Below, piece by piece: positions 39,730-52,788 of a DNA stretch of 64,000 nt (position 1 is its first letter; each line of letters begins with the position of its first letter). The position numbers and the translations under genes are program-made. A model generated the notes under the pieces. It was given only the letters and a program-made list of their open reading frames with translations, did no database searches and was not told the DNA's origin. The stretch is from Helianthus annuus (lineage: Eukaryota; Streptophyta; Magnoliopsida; Asterales; Asteraceae): NCBI RefSeq assembly GCF_002127325.2, contig NC_035435.2, positions 109,908,517 to 109,972,516 of the forward strand, read 5' to 3'.

Positions 39730-42315
39730 CTCCCTTGATTTTGAAGCCGGTTTCATTGATGAGGTGTAACAATCCTTAGCCTCCTGTTGATCACTATCGA
39801 TCTTGATTATTCCCCATGGGCTAGGGAGCTTCACACACTGATGGTAGGTGGATGGGACTGCCTTCATATCGTGTATCCAGGGCCTGCCAAGGATAACATT
39901 ACAACAAGACAAACAGTCAATAACACAAAATTTTTGATAATTATGTAATCCTTCCACATAAATTGGGAGTTTAATGTCCCCCAGGGTTTTCTTAGTTTCG
40001 CCACTAAATCCTACAAGCACGGAGGATCTTGGTGTGATATCTGATTCAGGGATACCCATTTTCTTCAGAACATCAAGCTGGATAATGTTTACTGAGCTTC
40101 CTCCGTCAATAAGGATCATGCGGACAAAATGGTTAGAAATAAAAAGAGTAATAACTAAACTATCATGATGAGGATCCTGGATGTTAATTCTATCATCCTC
40201 ATCAAAGGTTATGATTTTTCCTTCCGAGACACTTGATGTTCGAATAGGTCTTTCTCCGTTATCCATTTTAGCTTCCTTTGCATGCCTTTTAGCTGCTGAG
40301 AAGGATGTACCACAGATGTCTGATCCTCCAGATATAAAGTTAATCACTTGTGCATCTACTGGAGGAGCTGGAGCTTTCTCAGGGATCCTTTCAGGATCCT
40401 GAGTCCTTTGCTTTTTTCTTCCCAACAATTCTTTCAAATGCCCCTTGCTCAGCAGATATCCAATTTCCTTTCGTAATGCGATGCATTCCTCTGTCAAATG
40501 CCCAAAATCTTCATGGTATGCACACCACTTTGATTTATCTTTAGTTGCAGCTGTTTTGTCATTTTTTCTGGGCCATCTGGCCTTTTCTCCTAGATTCTGC
40601 ATTGCAAGGATTAGTTCATGATTATCAACGGAAAAACAGTATTCAGAAATCCGAGGATAATCCTCATCATCCTCTTCTTGGTCAACAGCATGCACGTTCT
40701 GGTTGTCGGTTCTATTGTAGGATTTGAATTTGTCGCTTTTGAAAGAGGATCCTTGCTTTTCTTGTTTTGAGGATCCTACTTGTCTCTCCTGGATCCTTTT
40801 GTCATCCTCTAGCCAGATGAACCTGAGTGCCCGAGTTCTTACTTCGTCTAGGTTCCTGCACGGTGTCATAACAAGATCATCATAGAACAATGAATCCTTA
40901 AGCAATCCCATCTTGAAGGCCTCAACAGCTGTGGCCACATCCAAGTTAGGAATGTCCAAGGATTCTTTACTAAACTTGGTTATATAATCCCTTAATGATT
41001 CATTATGACCCTGTGTTATCCTATATAAATCACTAGTCAATCGTTCAAATTTTCTGCTACAAGAAAATTGATTATTGAATAAGTTAACTAAATTAGCAAA
41101 CGAAGTAATAGAGTAAGGGGGAAGACTTAGTAGCCATTTAAGAGCTGATCCAGTAAGAGTGGATCCAAATCCCTTGCACAGGCATGCTTCCTTTAACCTT
41201 TCTGGAATAGGATTGATCTCCATCCTCTCCCTGTATTGTGCTATGTGTTCCTCAGGATCCGTTCTACCATCATACAGCTTCATAGTAGGGACATGGAATC
41301 TTTTGGGTATCTCAGCATCACAAATTGGTGGTGCAAAACGAGATACCTTATGGCTTCCATCTGCAATCTCCGGGATAGGTTTGACTACCCCTGGAACACT
41401 TGATATCATATCCTTCAGTTTTTGTAGTTCTCTGGCCATAGCATGATTGATACCTGTATCCTGCATGAATCCATGGTTAGTGGTAAGAGAATTATTAAAA
41501 GTGTTACCTCCCATCGAGTTCAAGTTAGGAACATTGGATGTGAATCCATATTGCTGGGATTCTGGGATGATGGAGGGACCAGTGGAAGTAATGGTCTGCA
41601 TCGGAATAAAATCTCCTTGATGGACATCTGGACTTCCTGTTTGCAAATTCTTCAAGGATCCTGGTATCTGAAGGGATCCCTGAACATGGGATGATCCTGG
41701 AACTAAGGAGGATCCTTGAACCTGGGATGATCCTGGAACGAAGGAGGATCCTTGAACCTGGGATGATCCTGGAACGAAGGAGGATCCTTGAACCTGGGAT
41801 AATCCTGGAACGAAGGAGGATCCTGAGTTCATGAAGGATCCCATATGCTGAGTATAGGATCCTGCCGGTTGGAAATATGATCCTGATGCCTGAGTCACTA
41901 CTGCTGGGCCGAAATGCACTCCTCTTAATCCACCCATATGTTGAATGTCTGGGGCCTCTGATGGCTGAGAAGTAATCACCGGAGTATCAAAATTCAAAGA
42001 TTTGGGCATTAGTGGGGAATGATCCTCTGCCGTCTTCCTTTGCCTTTTGAGATCTCCGATTTCCTTGAGGATCCTGTCATTAGTTTCATCCTGCTGCTGC
42101 ATACGATCCCTCATCTGCAAAATCAAAGTAAATATATCACTAGTACTGGGAACAGAAGAAGTTAGAGCAGAAAATGATGGTTTAGAGGAGATAGGAGTTG
42201 GTCTCTTCTCAGCATTTTTCTGAGATCCAGCTGGTGGTGGAGGCAAAGGTGGAATGCCATTAGATGAGTTGACTGCAGACATCGCTGTGGAAGTATTCTT
42301 CAACGATGAAGCCAT
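39724..42315 (-). CDS. Tat-3 gag-protease, open, 863 residues
   Basis: Same plan as in Tat-4: N-terminal Ser/Pro/Gln-rich part with about four 12-residue repeats (DNA 41683-41820), capsid-like region, CAYHEDFGHLTEEC knuckle and LIDGGSSVNI protease motif (here preceded by RMI instead of RRI). The frame runs without a stop from the ATG at 42315 to the UAG at 39724-39726. This is the longest gag-protease frame in the window. Confidence 0.95.
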   Translation of the reverse strand: MASSLKNTSTAMSAVNSSNGIPPLPPPPAGSQKNAEKRPTPISSKPSFSALTSSVPSTSDIFTLILQMRDRMQQQDETNDRILKEIGDLKRQRKTAEDHSPLMPKSLNFDTPVITSQPSEAPDIQHMGGLRGVHFGPAVVTQASGSYFQPAGSYTQHMGSFMNSGSSFVPGLSQVQGSSFVPGSSQVQGSSFVPGSSQVQGSSLVPGSSHVQGSLQIPGSLKNLQTGSPDVHQGDFIPMQTITSTGPSIIPESQQYGFTSNVPNLNSMGGNTFNNSLTTNHGFMQDTGINHAMARELQKLKDMISSVPGVVKPIPEIADGSHKVSRFAPPICDAEIPKRFHVPTMKLYDGRTDPEEHIAQYRERMEINPIPERLKEACLCKGFGSTLTGSALKWLLSLPPYSITSFANLVNLFNNQFSCSRKFERLTSDLYRITQGHNESLRDYITKFSKESLDIPNLDVATAVEAFKMGLLKDSLFYDDLVMTPCRNLDEVRTRALRFIWLEDDKRIQERQVGSSKQEKQGSSFKSDKFKSYNRTDNQNVHAVDQEEDDEDYPRISEYCFSVDNHELILAMQNLGEKARWPRKNDKTAATKDKSKWCAYHEDFGHLTEECIALRKEIGYLLSKGHLKELLGRKKQRTQDPERIPEKAPAPPVDAQVINFISGGSDICGTSFSAAKRHAKEAKMDNGERPIRTSSVSEGKIITFDEDDRINIQDPHHDSLVITLFISNHFVRMILIDGGSSVNIIQLDVLKKMGIPESDITPRSSVLVGFSGETKKTLGDIKLPIYVEGLHNYQKFCVIDCLSCCNVILGRPWIHDMKAVPSTYHQCVKLPSPWGIIKIDSDQQEAKDCYTSSMKPASKSREQ

Positions 42316-42373
42316 GCAACACTTCCGGAATGATCACCAACAGAAAAATTTCCCTATGAATGAAGCACCAATT

Positions 42374-42391
42374 GCCCCACGGTGGGCGCCA
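42374..42391 (-). promoter_or_regulatory. Tat-3 primer-binding site
   Basis: TGGCGCCCACCGTGGGGC on the minus strand, three bases from the LTR. Confidence 0.85.
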
Positions 42392-42394
42392 AAC

Positions 42395-43113
42395 TGTTTT
42401 GGTCAAAAAATCACACAAGGATAATGCAACCAAACTTTATGTAAACGGGGAATGATGCTTGGTATGATGAACAAAGTGAAGGATCACTCAAATGTAAAAT
42501 GCACAAGTGACACAAGGATTTATACGAGGAAAAAGCCCTTGATCAACGAATGATCTCCGGCATAAAAAACCTCAGGTGATGGAAACTACCGATCACCAAA
42601 CTTTCATATAACAAATAATGGTTACAACTTCGGATGGTAACGAGCTAGGTACAAGGATCACTATAGTATCGTATGCTAAAGCGTGTGAGAAGTGTGTTGT
42701 GTCTTCCGAATGTTCAAGAGTGCCTTTTATACAAGTGTGTGTGGTTCTATTTTAGGCAAATCACCTAACTACTAGCTCGTTACCCCTTTAGAAATAGAAG
42801 TAAATTTAGCCTAAATAATCGCCCTTGAATTGTGCTGAGTTTCCATATTCTTCATAACGTCCATCTTTGATTATGCATGTGCGAAATTAGCGTGACTGAT
42901 TCCTTGTTTACGTTGCTAAGATCAGGTCCAACTCGTAATTCCTGCAAAACAACATTAAATTCAAAGAGAACAATCGTTAGTATGAGGATCCTTAGGATGA
43001 TCCGTGATCCTGATCCTGGAGCTCTTCTGAGGATCACTATCTGTCAAAGAAACAAGGATCACTTGTTAGGATATCATGTAAGGATCATAGGTCATAAAAA
43101 TCCTGCCCTAACA
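42395..43113 (-). repeat. Tat-3 5' LTR
   Basis: 719 bp, the partner of 21845-22563. The minus-strand TATA box TATAAAAGG (42723-42731) is the likely start region for the genomic transcript. Confidence 0.96.
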
Positions 43114-43842
43114 TTCTTGAGCAAGGGGCATTTAAAAGAATTGCTGGGTAGAAAAAAGTCAAGGACTCAGGATCCTGAAAGGATCCCTGAGAAAGCTCCG
43201 GCCCCTCCAGCAGATACACAAGTGATAAACTTTATTTCTGGAGGATTAAACATCTGTGGTACATCCTTCTCAGCAGCTAAAAGGCATGCAAAGGAAGCTA
43301 AAATGGATAATGGAGAAAGACCTGTTCGAACATCGAGTGTCTCTGAAGGAAAAGTCATAACCTTTGATGAGGATGATCGTGTTGACATCCAGGATCCTCA
43401 CGATGGTTTAGTTATTGCTCTTTTTATTTCTAACCATTTTGTCCGCAGGATCCTTATTGACGGAGGAAGCTCAGTGAACATTATCCAACTCGATGTTCTA
43501 AAGAAAATGGGTATCCCTGAATCAGACATCATACCAAGATCCTCCGTGCTCGTGGGATTTAGTGGCGAAACCAAGAACACCCTGGGGGACATTAAACTCC
43601 CAATTTATGTTGAAGGATTACATAATTATCAAAAATTTTGTGTTATTGACTGTTTATCTTGTTGTAATGTTATCCTTGGCAGGCCCTGGATACACGATAT
43701 GAAGGCAGTCCCATCTACCTACCATCAATGTGTAAAGCTCCCTAGTCCTTGGGGAATAGTCAAGATCGATAGTGATCAGCAGGAGGCTAAGGATTGCTAC
43801 ACTTCATCAATGAAACCAGCCTCGAAGTCAAGGGAGCAATAG
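43114..43842 (+). pseudogene. Tat-2 gag-protease, second part
   Basis: The frame resumes after Tat-3 at SKGHLKELLG and runs through the protease (RILIDGGSSVNI) to the UAG at 43840-43842. This part has no internal stop, but the gene as a whole is broken by Tat-3, a frameshift and a nonsense codon further upstream. Confidence 0.94.
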
Positions 43843-43848
43843 CAATCA
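43837..43848 (+). promoter_or_regulatory. Tat-2 gag-pol readthrough stop context
   Basis: CAA-TAG-CAA-TCA, which still fits CAR-YYA. RT follows in the same frame. Confidence 0.78.
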
Positions 43849-46800
43849 AAGTATCCTCCAAGGGATGTCTTGGAGGCAAGAGAGCAGGATGTGGTAGAAA
43901 TCCTCATGGATCCTGATGATCCTGAATCCAAAATCTATATCGGATCAGGGATCCTTGGCAAAATGAAAGAGGATCTTGTATCCTTCCTCAGAAGAAGGAA
44001 GACTACCTTTGCATGGAAGCATGAGGATATGACAGGTATATCTAAGGATATTATCACTCATAAACTTGGCATTGACAGGTCATTCAAACCAATCCATCAA
44101 AAAAGGAGGAAGTTTGCACCAGAAAGAAATGCCATTATCCAGGAAGAGGTAGAAAAATTGCTCCGAGCAGGTATGATTAGAGAGGTTAAGTATCCAAGAT
44201 GGCTGGCCAATGTGGTTGTTGTTCAAAAGAAAAATGGAAAGTGGAGGGTATGTGTCGATTTCACTGATTTAAATAAGGCATGTCCCAAGGATCCTTTCCC
44301 ATTACCCCACATTGACTCCATGGTGGATGCAACGGCGGGTCATGAACTGTTGACTTTTATGGATGCTTCATCTAGATTCCAACAAATTCAGATGGAACCA
44401 TCTGATCAAGAGGATACGGCTTTTATGACTCCAACCGGTATATATTGTTATATTGCTATGCCGTTTGGATTAAGGAATGCAGGTGCAACATATCAAAGGC
44501 TGGTGAATATGATGTTCAAGGATCAGATTGGACAAACTATGGAGGTTTACATAGATGATATGGTGGTAAAGTCCATAAAAGCTGAGGATCACCTAAGAGA
44601 CTTGGAGGAAGCATTTGATATCCTTGACAGATACAACATGAAACTTAATCCTTCAAAATGTCACTTTGGTGTTAAAGCAGGTAAATTCTTAGGATATATG
44701 GTGACCAAGAGAGGCATTGAAGCTAGCCCGGAACAGATCAAAGCCTTGGTGAATATCAAATCTCCTGCCAATGCAAAGGATGTCCAAAGGCTAACAGGCA
44801 GGATAGCAGCTTTGAACTGATTTATATCCAAATCCTCAGAGAAGTGCAAAGAATTCTATGATATCCTAAGGAAGAACAAGAAATTTGAGTGGACTGAGAA
44901 GCATGAAGATGCCCTAAGAGCTCTCAAAGATTACCTATCCTCAGCCCCAGCCTTGATGAAACCAGAAAAAGGAGATGTGTTATCCTTATATCTTGCAGTA
45001 TCTTCAAAAGCAGTAAGTGCAGTCCTTGTTAAGGATCATGAAGGTACACAACATCCTGTCTATTATGTAAGTAAGAGTTTACTTGATGCTGAATCCAGGT
45101 ATTCACACCTTGAAAAGCTTATTCTTGCATTAATTATGGCATCTACTAAGTTGAGACATTATTTTGAAACTCATGTTATTGTTGTTAAAACTAATTTCCA
45201 ATTAAGAATGTCCTCAGGAAACCAGAGATGTCAGGAAGGATGGCTAAGTGGGCAGTGAAGCTTAGTGTCTATGATATAAGATATGAGCCTAGGACAGCCA
45301 TCAAATCCCAAGCATTGGCCGACTTTGTGGCTGATTTCAGTAGTGATTTACAAAAGGAAGCCGAGTTAGAAGTCCAGCAGCTAGAGGAGACCAAGGATCC
45401 TTGGGTACTCTATACTGATGGATCCTCAAATGTCAAAGGCACAGGGCTTGGTATACTACTAAAATCGCCACAGGGGGACATTATACCCCACTCCATAGCT
45501 TGTGAGTTCCAAACCACTAACAATGAGGCTGAATATGAAGCCTTGATTGCTGGTTTACAAATTGCTAAGCATATGGAGATCAGGTACCTTGAGGTACATG
45601 TAGATTCATTATTAATTACAAATCATTTTAATGGATCCTATACTGTTAAAGGTGAAAAGCTAACCAAATATTTAGAGATAGTCAAAGAATTGGCACTCTC
45701 TTTTGTTTCCTTTAGTTTGACACAGGTACCAAGGGAAGAAAATACAGAAGCTGATGCATTGGCTAATTTAGGATCATCTTTGAAGATCCCGGAGGATATA
45801 AGCATTCCCATTATCCATATCTTAGCTCCTGCCATCGAGGATCATGTGGCCATGGAAATAGGGGAGGATTCTCCAATTATCCCTAGTGAGGATACTCAAT
45901 CTTATTCAGGATCATGGATCTCACCAATCATGAGATACTTACAACACGGAGAGATTCATATGGGAGAAAATCCTAGGGCTTTCAAAATTAAGGTATCTCA
46001 ATTCACAATCTTAAATAATATATTGTATAAGCGATCTCTTGCAGGACCATATTTAAGATGCATCGAGGATCCTGAAGTCCAAGAAGTTTTAAAAGACTTC
46101 CATGAAGGAGATTGTGGAAACCACACTGGGGGCAGGGCATTGTTCTCAAGGATCTTAAGGACAGGATACTACTGGCTAACCATGAAAAGAGATGCTGTGG
46201 AATATGCTAAGAAGTGTGATCCTTGTCAAAGACATAGCAATATCCTTCATCAGCCGGCTGAATTTCTACATCCTATATCCTCCTCTTGGCCATTTATGAG
46301 ATGGGGGATGGATATAGTTGGTAAACTCCCTAAAGCACCTGGTGGGAAAGTGTTCATGCTTGCTATGACTGACTACTTCTCCAAGTGGATAGAGGCTGAA
46401 GCTTTTGCCCAAGTCAGAGAAAAGGAAGTTATATCATTCATTAAAAGAAATATTATAACTAGATTTGGTATTCCTTCTGAAATTATATGTGATAATGGTT
46501 CCCAATTTATTGGGGGCAGAACCACTAACTTTTGTAACAGCTGGGGGATTAAGATGATAACATCAACACCAGTCCACCCACAAGCTAATGGTCAAGCAGA
46601 ATCATCCAACAAGATCATCATCAACAATTTGAAGAAGAAACTTGGATCCAAGAAAGGGAAGTGGGCAGAAGAATTACCTTATGTGCTTTGGGCTGATAGG
46701 ACAACCCCTAAGAATGCTACTGGTCAAACACCATTCTCTTTGGTATTTGGGGCAGAATCAGTGATCCCAACAGAAATGGTAGTTCCAACTGCTAGAACAA

Positions 46801-47147
46801 GTACCCGTGATCCTCAGGAAAATGATGTGAACTTGGCTCAAGACCTGGATACTATTGAGGAAATCAGGGATTTGGCTAGGATAAGGATGGCCAGTTATCA
46901 ACAAAGAATGGCTGGTGCTTACAACAAAAATGTCAGGATCAGGAAGTTTCAAGTTGGAGATATGGTATTGAGGAAAGCATTCTAGAATACCACCAATCCT
47001 GCTGATGGAAAGTTGGCACCAAAGTGGGAAGGCCCTTATTTGATTGAAGCTGAAGCAGGAAAGGGGGCATATAGATTGCTGACCATGGAAGGTGATTTGT
47101 TACCAAGAGCTTGGAATGCTGTCCATTTGAAGAAATATTTCATGTGA
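43843..47147 (+). pseudogene. Tat-2 pol, broken
   Basis: RT (YIDDMVVKS; note DASSRFQQI with R for G) runs to a TGA at 44818-44820 in place of an arginine codon. A one-base deletion near 45197 shifts the frame. RNase H, archaeal-type RNase H and integrase are then open from 45228 to a TAG at 46983-46985 in place of a glutamine codon, and the C-terminus ends with HLKKYFM at 47147. All domains are recognisable and in the usual Tat order. Confidence 0.93.
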
Positions 47148-47386
47148 GCAGGATCCTCCTGGCACGTATGATCCTTACATTAGGGGTATCCTTGAAGGAT
47201 CCTTAAAGCATCAATGATCCTTACTTTGGTAATGTCCTAATCTTGAACTATTTCATTTACTTATTTTCTCATACAAGGATAAGGATCATGTATCCTTTAT
47301 CCTTCTCTCACAAGACTTTGAGTTTTGAAAGTTCAGGTATCCTTAGCATAATGTTGATTATCTACAGAAGCAATCCAGATCCTTGG

Positions 47387-47702
47387 GTTTAACCCCAGTT
47401 ATTTGGGCTTGACCCCAGTTTCGCCTGTAGCGCATGATGATCCTGGTATAGTTCAAGGCATTGGGACCAGTACTCGCTTTAGGGGCTGATAATTCCATTG
47501 TACTGGCTATACCTAGGATCCTACGTATAATGGTAGACGTACCATACATCCATTCCTAAGGTTTCTAACGTTTTCACGTTAGCTAAGGTTTTGGCATTAT
47601 CATGTCACTAAGTTTGGATAGTCGCCAGTTAGGGCCATACTCCAGTTTACACACGATCCTTGGGCTTGTCCCCAGTTATCCTTGGGCTTGTCCCCAGTTG
47701 CT
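47387..47702 (-). repeat. short tandem repeats and stem-loops in the Tat-2 3' block
   Basis: TTGGGCTTGTCCCCAGTT units stand at 47660-47700, with relatives at 47387-47420. The stem-loop CTAACGT-TTTC-ACGTTAG lies at 47565-47582 (GAAA loop on the other strand), next to a weaker partner at about 47596-47611. Confidence 0.85.
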
Positions 47703-48113
47703 AACTCTTATCTTCTATTGGCTTAGTCCCAAGTTGTGCTCTATTTCAGGTCCTTGAAGTTAAACAACTAAGGATCCTTGATCCTTATTTCTCTCTAAGG
47801 TTTATCTTTTAGTTATCCTGATTATGGTTAGGATCCTAACTTGGATCCTCAGGTATGATCCTTAACTATTTTTATCTTATTCATTGCTTATTTGAATAAC
47901 CCTTATACTTTGACAACTGAACTTATGATCCTTAAAACATATGCTACTTTTTGGGATTTTATAACCATAGGATATTTGATCATGGATCATATCCTATATG
48001 TTTTCAGTCTGACTTATTCAAAATTGCTTATTTAATAAATGTACATCAAGACAATTGAAAATTAAAGGAACTTAAAGGACAACAACACAGGATAAGCGAT
48101 AAAAGGTTAAGAT

Positions 48114-48123
48114 TTTATTTATT
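48114..48123 (-). terminator. poly(A) signal of the Tat-2 opposite-strand gene
   Basis: AATAAATAAA on the minus strand, about 36 bp after the hairpin. Confidence 0.6.
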
Positions 48124-48158
48124 AACAAAAAGACTAACCCTTCAAAGGTTGTCAAAAT

Positions 48159-48211
48159 TACCTACCCCAAGCATCTACCAGCAAAACGTGGCCCGTCCGT
48201 TGGGGTAGGTA
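48159..48211 (-). other. conserved 3' hairpin of Tat-2, stem rewritten
   Basis: The stem is TACCTACCCCAA with TTGGGGTAGGTA. The loop core GGACGGGCCACG is the same as in the other copies, but four stem pairs differ from Tat-1 and all four remain paired. Confidence 0.9.
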
Positions 48212-48465
48212 AAGGGTGTCCATGATAATAGGTTTGAAGTTGTGCAGGAACATAAAGGCGGTAGGATCACAATGGTTTCATCCCCCAAACAGAGGATCCC
48301 TCCACCATTTGCAATCCTGCCTATTGTCTGAAGGATCCTTGATCCTTAAACCTAAAACTATTGTTCAAGAGTACAGACCACCATTGTTCAACAAAACAAC
48401 CACTAAACAAAAAAATTGGGCTCCGGCTATGTCTAGAAGTTTCCTTCATCGCCCAATCCTGCAGC

Positions 48466-50072
48466 TTAGACCTTCGCTGCATCTTCACCACCAGCTCCAC
48501 TTGCCTCACCACCCTGATCTTTGCCACTGCCTCCAGCCTCAAGTGTCAGAATCTCCTCAGCCTCTTCATCGTCCTCCAGTTCAGCCAGCCTTGCCTTCCA
48601 GCCCTCCACATCCCAGGTGCTCTTATCAAAAGCAGGATCCTGAGCTTCCAAGGCCATTTGCAGCTGGGTCTTGTACATTGCTATAGCGGCGGAGACCTTG
48701 GCATCCTGGGTGATCTCGTGCCTCTCATAGTCAAAGTTGATCAGCATCTTGGCAGCTTCATTTTTGGTGTTCTGGAGATCTTCTGAAGATCAGCTATCTT
48801 GAGGTCCTTCAGCACGACAACCTGTTGAAGATCAGCAATCTTGCTATCCTGATCCTCAACGTGGCCAACATAGGTCTCGATCTCAGCAAATTTCTGCAAG
48901 GAAGACAAGGGATAATGTCAGAACCAAATGATCCTCAAACGAGCAGGATATACAAGCAGGGACAGTGATCCTTACCTCGTTGAAGTAGTCCAGGAACTGT
49001 TGGCGGATCAAGGGGAGGCCTTGCAGATCCTCAGCTTCGGAGGCCTTTCTCTTCTTGCCTCCCTTTCCTCTGAGGGGTGCCTTGGGGATTGAAGCAGTTG
49101 GGCTAGTAGGAGTCTTCTTCCTTGAGGATTTGACATTGGTGAGATCGGTGATGCTGAACTTTGAAGCAGACTTGGTGGATTTTCCAGCACCTACACAACC
49201 AAAACAAGATAAGTATCATAATTTTACTTGAATTTCATTATTTAATTGAATCTTTAAACAAGGATACTTACTTGACATTGTGACAGAACCAGAGGATACT
49301 TCCTGAGAATCTTGGGTGGTAGTCTTGAAAGTTCTTGTTTCAGGGTCAAGTCTCTTGAAGGCCAAGAGTCTCTCTTTAGCAGCAGGAGTCAATCTGAGGT
49401 GTGAAACGGAGATAGCTGCACAACAAGAAAGCAAAAGAATGTCAGTGATCCTTATTCTGAAGGATAAGTTCTATGGTGATCCTCCTCAGGATCCTCCATC
49501 CTACCATGGGTAGCCCACTTCTTGGGTAAATCCTTCCCATCAGGGATGGTATCTCTTCTCACAAAAAAGAAGCGCCGCTTCCAGTTGGTATCGTTTTTGG
49601 TAGCCTTGAAGATTCGGTGCTCCTCCCCAGGTTTTCGTTTGAACAGATAGCGATGGGAACCGAAGGTGGTAAGTTCATACAGTTCTCCCAACTCAGCCAT
49701 GCCTAAATCTATCCCCTCCTGCTCGATGATCCTTTTAAGGGTATACAAAACCCTCCAGATCATCAGCATGGCTTGGATGTAAGATATGCCGGTCAGGGAA
49801 AAGAAGGATTGGGTGAAAGCTGGAAAGGGATATGTGTAGCCTATGGCAAACGGGGTCACAGGGAAGGCAACCCATGAATTAGAAGTGTGATCGCTCAGGG
49901 CAGTGGGATCATAGGGTTTGAACACGGTGTTTGGGGGAAAACAATACCGGACCCTGTCAATTTGAGGATCGGTGAAAATGCAGCGTTCTTTAGCGGAATC
50001 TGTAATGATCCCTTGACTCTTGAAGGGGCTTTCTTTCTGGTGATCCTTAGCAGGGGAGTTCCGGAGCAACAT
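48466..50072 (-). pseudogene. Tat-2 opposite-strand gene (aORF), frameshifted
   Basis: The inferred exons are 50072-49505 (568), 49415-49272 (144), 49190-48976 (215) and 48893-48466 (428), with introns of 89, 81 and 82 bp and GT...AG ends. Splice phases match Tat-3 and Tat-4, and exon 3 is longer by two codons. The total is not a multiple of three because one base is missing in exon 4 near 48785, inside the coiled coil. The reading before it (DLKIADL) and after it (AAKMLINFDYER) is normal. Exon 1 carries WVAFPVTPFAIGYTYPF and YIQAMLMIWRVL. Confidence 0.87.
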
Positions 50073-50217
50073 TTTGAACAGAATAATTGAAAAGAGAAGA
50101 AAAACAGAGCAAGCAAAGAAAGAAGATGAAGAGGAGAATACCTGTTTGATCTTCTGAATGCGGTTATAAAGGGAGTAGCTTTGGAATTTAAATGCATACG
50201 ATCATATCCATATCTCC

Positions 50218-50225
50218 TATTTATA
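50218..50225 (-). promoter_or_regulatory. TATA box of the Tat-2 opposite-strand gene
   Basis: TATAAATA on the minus strand, 145 bp upstream of the ATG. Unlike in the other copies, no ACGT core is seen upstream. Confidence 0.6.
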
Positions 50226-50361
50226 ATCATGATTTTTGCAGGGGTGTCACTTCAGGGATGTCATAATGCAACGGATAGTTCGATTTTAACGGCTATATAT
50301 CCGTTGAGTTTGTTGCAGATAAGATCAAGAAAATATAACTCATTAATTTTACATTTTACTC

Positions 50362-50380
50362 CTTATATTTTGGGGGCAAT
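50362..50380 (+). promoter_or_regulatory. Tat-2 polypurine tract
   Basis: ATATTTTGGGGGCAAT directly before the LTR start at 50381. Confidence 0.85.
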
Positions 50381-51097
50381 TGTTAGGGGAGGATTTTCTA
50401 ACAATTAGTGATCCTTACTTGTTATCCTAATAAGCGATCCTTACTTCTGTGACAGATAGTGATCCTCAGAAGATCTTCAGGATCAGGATCATGGATCACC
50501 CTAAGGATCCTCATACTAACGATTGGCTGTTTGTGTTTCATATTGTTTTGCAGGAGTATTGAGCTTGACTTGGTCTTGGCAACGTAACTATGGAATATTC
50601 CACGGGTATTTCGCACACATTTGAATAGAAATGGATGTTGTGGAGAACGTGGGAGCATGGCACAAAATTCGGACAATTAGTTAGCTTAGTTAGCTTTCAT
50701 TTTTAAAGGGGTGACGAGCTAAAATTAGAACACTTAGCCATCTTCGGTTACACACACACTCTTGTGCAATTGCAGTCTCAAAGCTCTCAGCAAACACTTA
50801 ACAAAACTCACACTTTTACACGATTAACCATAGTGATCCTTGTACTTAGCTCGTCACTATCCGAAGTTGTAAACTTTTATTGATTTATTTGAGCTTGGTG
50901 ATCGGTAGTTTCCATCACCCGAGGTTTTTTATGCCGGAGATCATTCATTGATCAAGGGCTTTTTCCTCGTATAAATCCTTGTGTTGTTTGTGCAATTTAC
51001 ATCGAAGTGATCCTTATTATTGTTCTTCATTTCAAGCATCATTCCCCGTAACTAAGAGTTTGGTTGCATTATCCTCATTAGATTTTTGACCAAAACA
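50381..51097 (+). repeat. Tat-2 3' LTR
   Basis: 717 bp, the partner of 19114-19830, followed by CTTGG. Confidence 0.96.
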
Positions 51098-52788
51098 CTT
51101 GGCAATTTGCAAACCAGCTATCAAGTCTTCATATTCAGCCTCATTATTAGTAGTTTGAAACTCACAAGCTATGGAGTGGGGTATTATGTCCCCCTGTGGC
51201 GATTTTAGTAGTATTCCACGTCCAGTTCCTTTGACATTAGAGGCTCCATCAGTGAAGAGTATCCAAGGATCCTTAGTTTCTTCAAGCTGTTGGACTTCTA
51301 ACTCAGCTTCCCTTTGTAAGTCACTACTGAAATCTGCCACAAAGTCAGCTAAGGCTTGGGATTTAATGGCAGTTCTAGGCTCATATCTTATATCATAAGC
51401 ACTGAGCTTCACTGCCCATTTAGCCATCCTTCCTGACATTTCAGGTTTCCTGAGAACATTCTTAATTGAAAAATTAGTCTTAACAATAATGGCATGAGTT
51501 TCAAGATAATGTCTTAATTTAGTAGATGCCATAATCAAAGCAAGGATAAGTTTTTCTAAATGTGAATACCTGGATTCAGCATCAAGCAAACTCTTACTTA
51601 CATAATAGACAGGATGTTGTGTACCTTCATGATCCTTAACAAGGACTGCACTTACTGCTTTAGAGGATACCGCTAGGTATAAGGATAATACATCCCTTTT
51701 TTTCTGGTTTCATCAAGGCAGGGGCTGAGGATAGGTAATCCTTAAGGGCTTTGAGAGCATTTTCATGCTTTTCAGTCCATTCGAATTTCTTGTTCTTTCT
51801 CAAAATGTCATAGAATTCCTTGCACTTCTCTGATGACTTAGATATGAACCTGTTCAAGGCTGCGATCCTACCTGTCAATCTTTGCACATCCTTTGCATTG
51901 GCAGGAGATTTTATATTGACAATTGCCTTGATTTGCACTGGACTTGCCTCAATGCCTCTTTTTGTTACCATATAGCCTAAGAATTTACCTGCTTTAACAC
52001 CAAAGTGACACTTGGAAGGATTTAGTTTCATATTAAATTTATCAAGGATATTGAATGCTTCCTCCAAGTCTCTAAGGTGATCCTCAGCTTTCTTGGACTT
52101 AACCACCATGTCATCTATATAGACTTCCATAGTGTGTCCAATTTGTTCCTTGAACATCATATTGACTAGCCTTTGATAAGTAGCACCTGCACTACTTAGT
52201 CCAAATGGCATAACAATATAACAATATATACCAGTTGGGGTCATAAAGGCTGTATCCTCTTGATCAGATGGTTCCATCTGAATTTGTTGAAATCCAGATG
52301 AAGCATCCATAAAATTCAATGTGGGGTAATGGGAAAGGATCCTTGGGACATGCCTTGTTTAAATCAGTAAAATCGACACATACCCTCCACTTTCCATTTT
52401 TCTTTTGAACAACGACCACATTGGCTAACCACCTTGGATACTTAACCTCTCTTATCATACCTGCTCTGAGCAGTTTATCTACCTCCTCCTGGATAGTGGC
52501 ATTTCTCTCAGGTGCAAACTTCCTCCTTTTTTGATGTATGGGTTTGAATGACCTGTCAATGCCAAGTTTATGAGTAATTATATCTTTAGAGATACCTGTC
52601 ATGTCTTCATGTTTCCAGGCAAAGGTAGTTTTTCTTTTCCTTAGGAAGGATATTAGATCCTGTTCAATATTGCTGAGGATCCCTGATCCTATGAAGATCT
52701 TGGATTCAGGATCCTGAGGATCCATAAGGATATATTTCACATCCTATTCCCTTGCCTCCAAGACATCTCTTGGAGGATGCTTTAATTG
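51098..52788 (-). pseudogene. Tat-1 pol, proximal part: RT and RNase H
   Basis: The frame follows the UAG at 52789-52791. It carries an early TAG (EARE-stop-DV), RT up to FPLPHI, and then a deletion of about 40-50 bp that removes the DSMVDATAGHELL segment and shifts the frame. RT continues with YIDDMVVKS. An extra base near 51700 shifts the frame again. RNase H and the first half of the archaeal-type RNase H (TDGASNVKG) run to the Tat-2 insertion at 51098-51102 (GLQIAK). Confidence 0.93.
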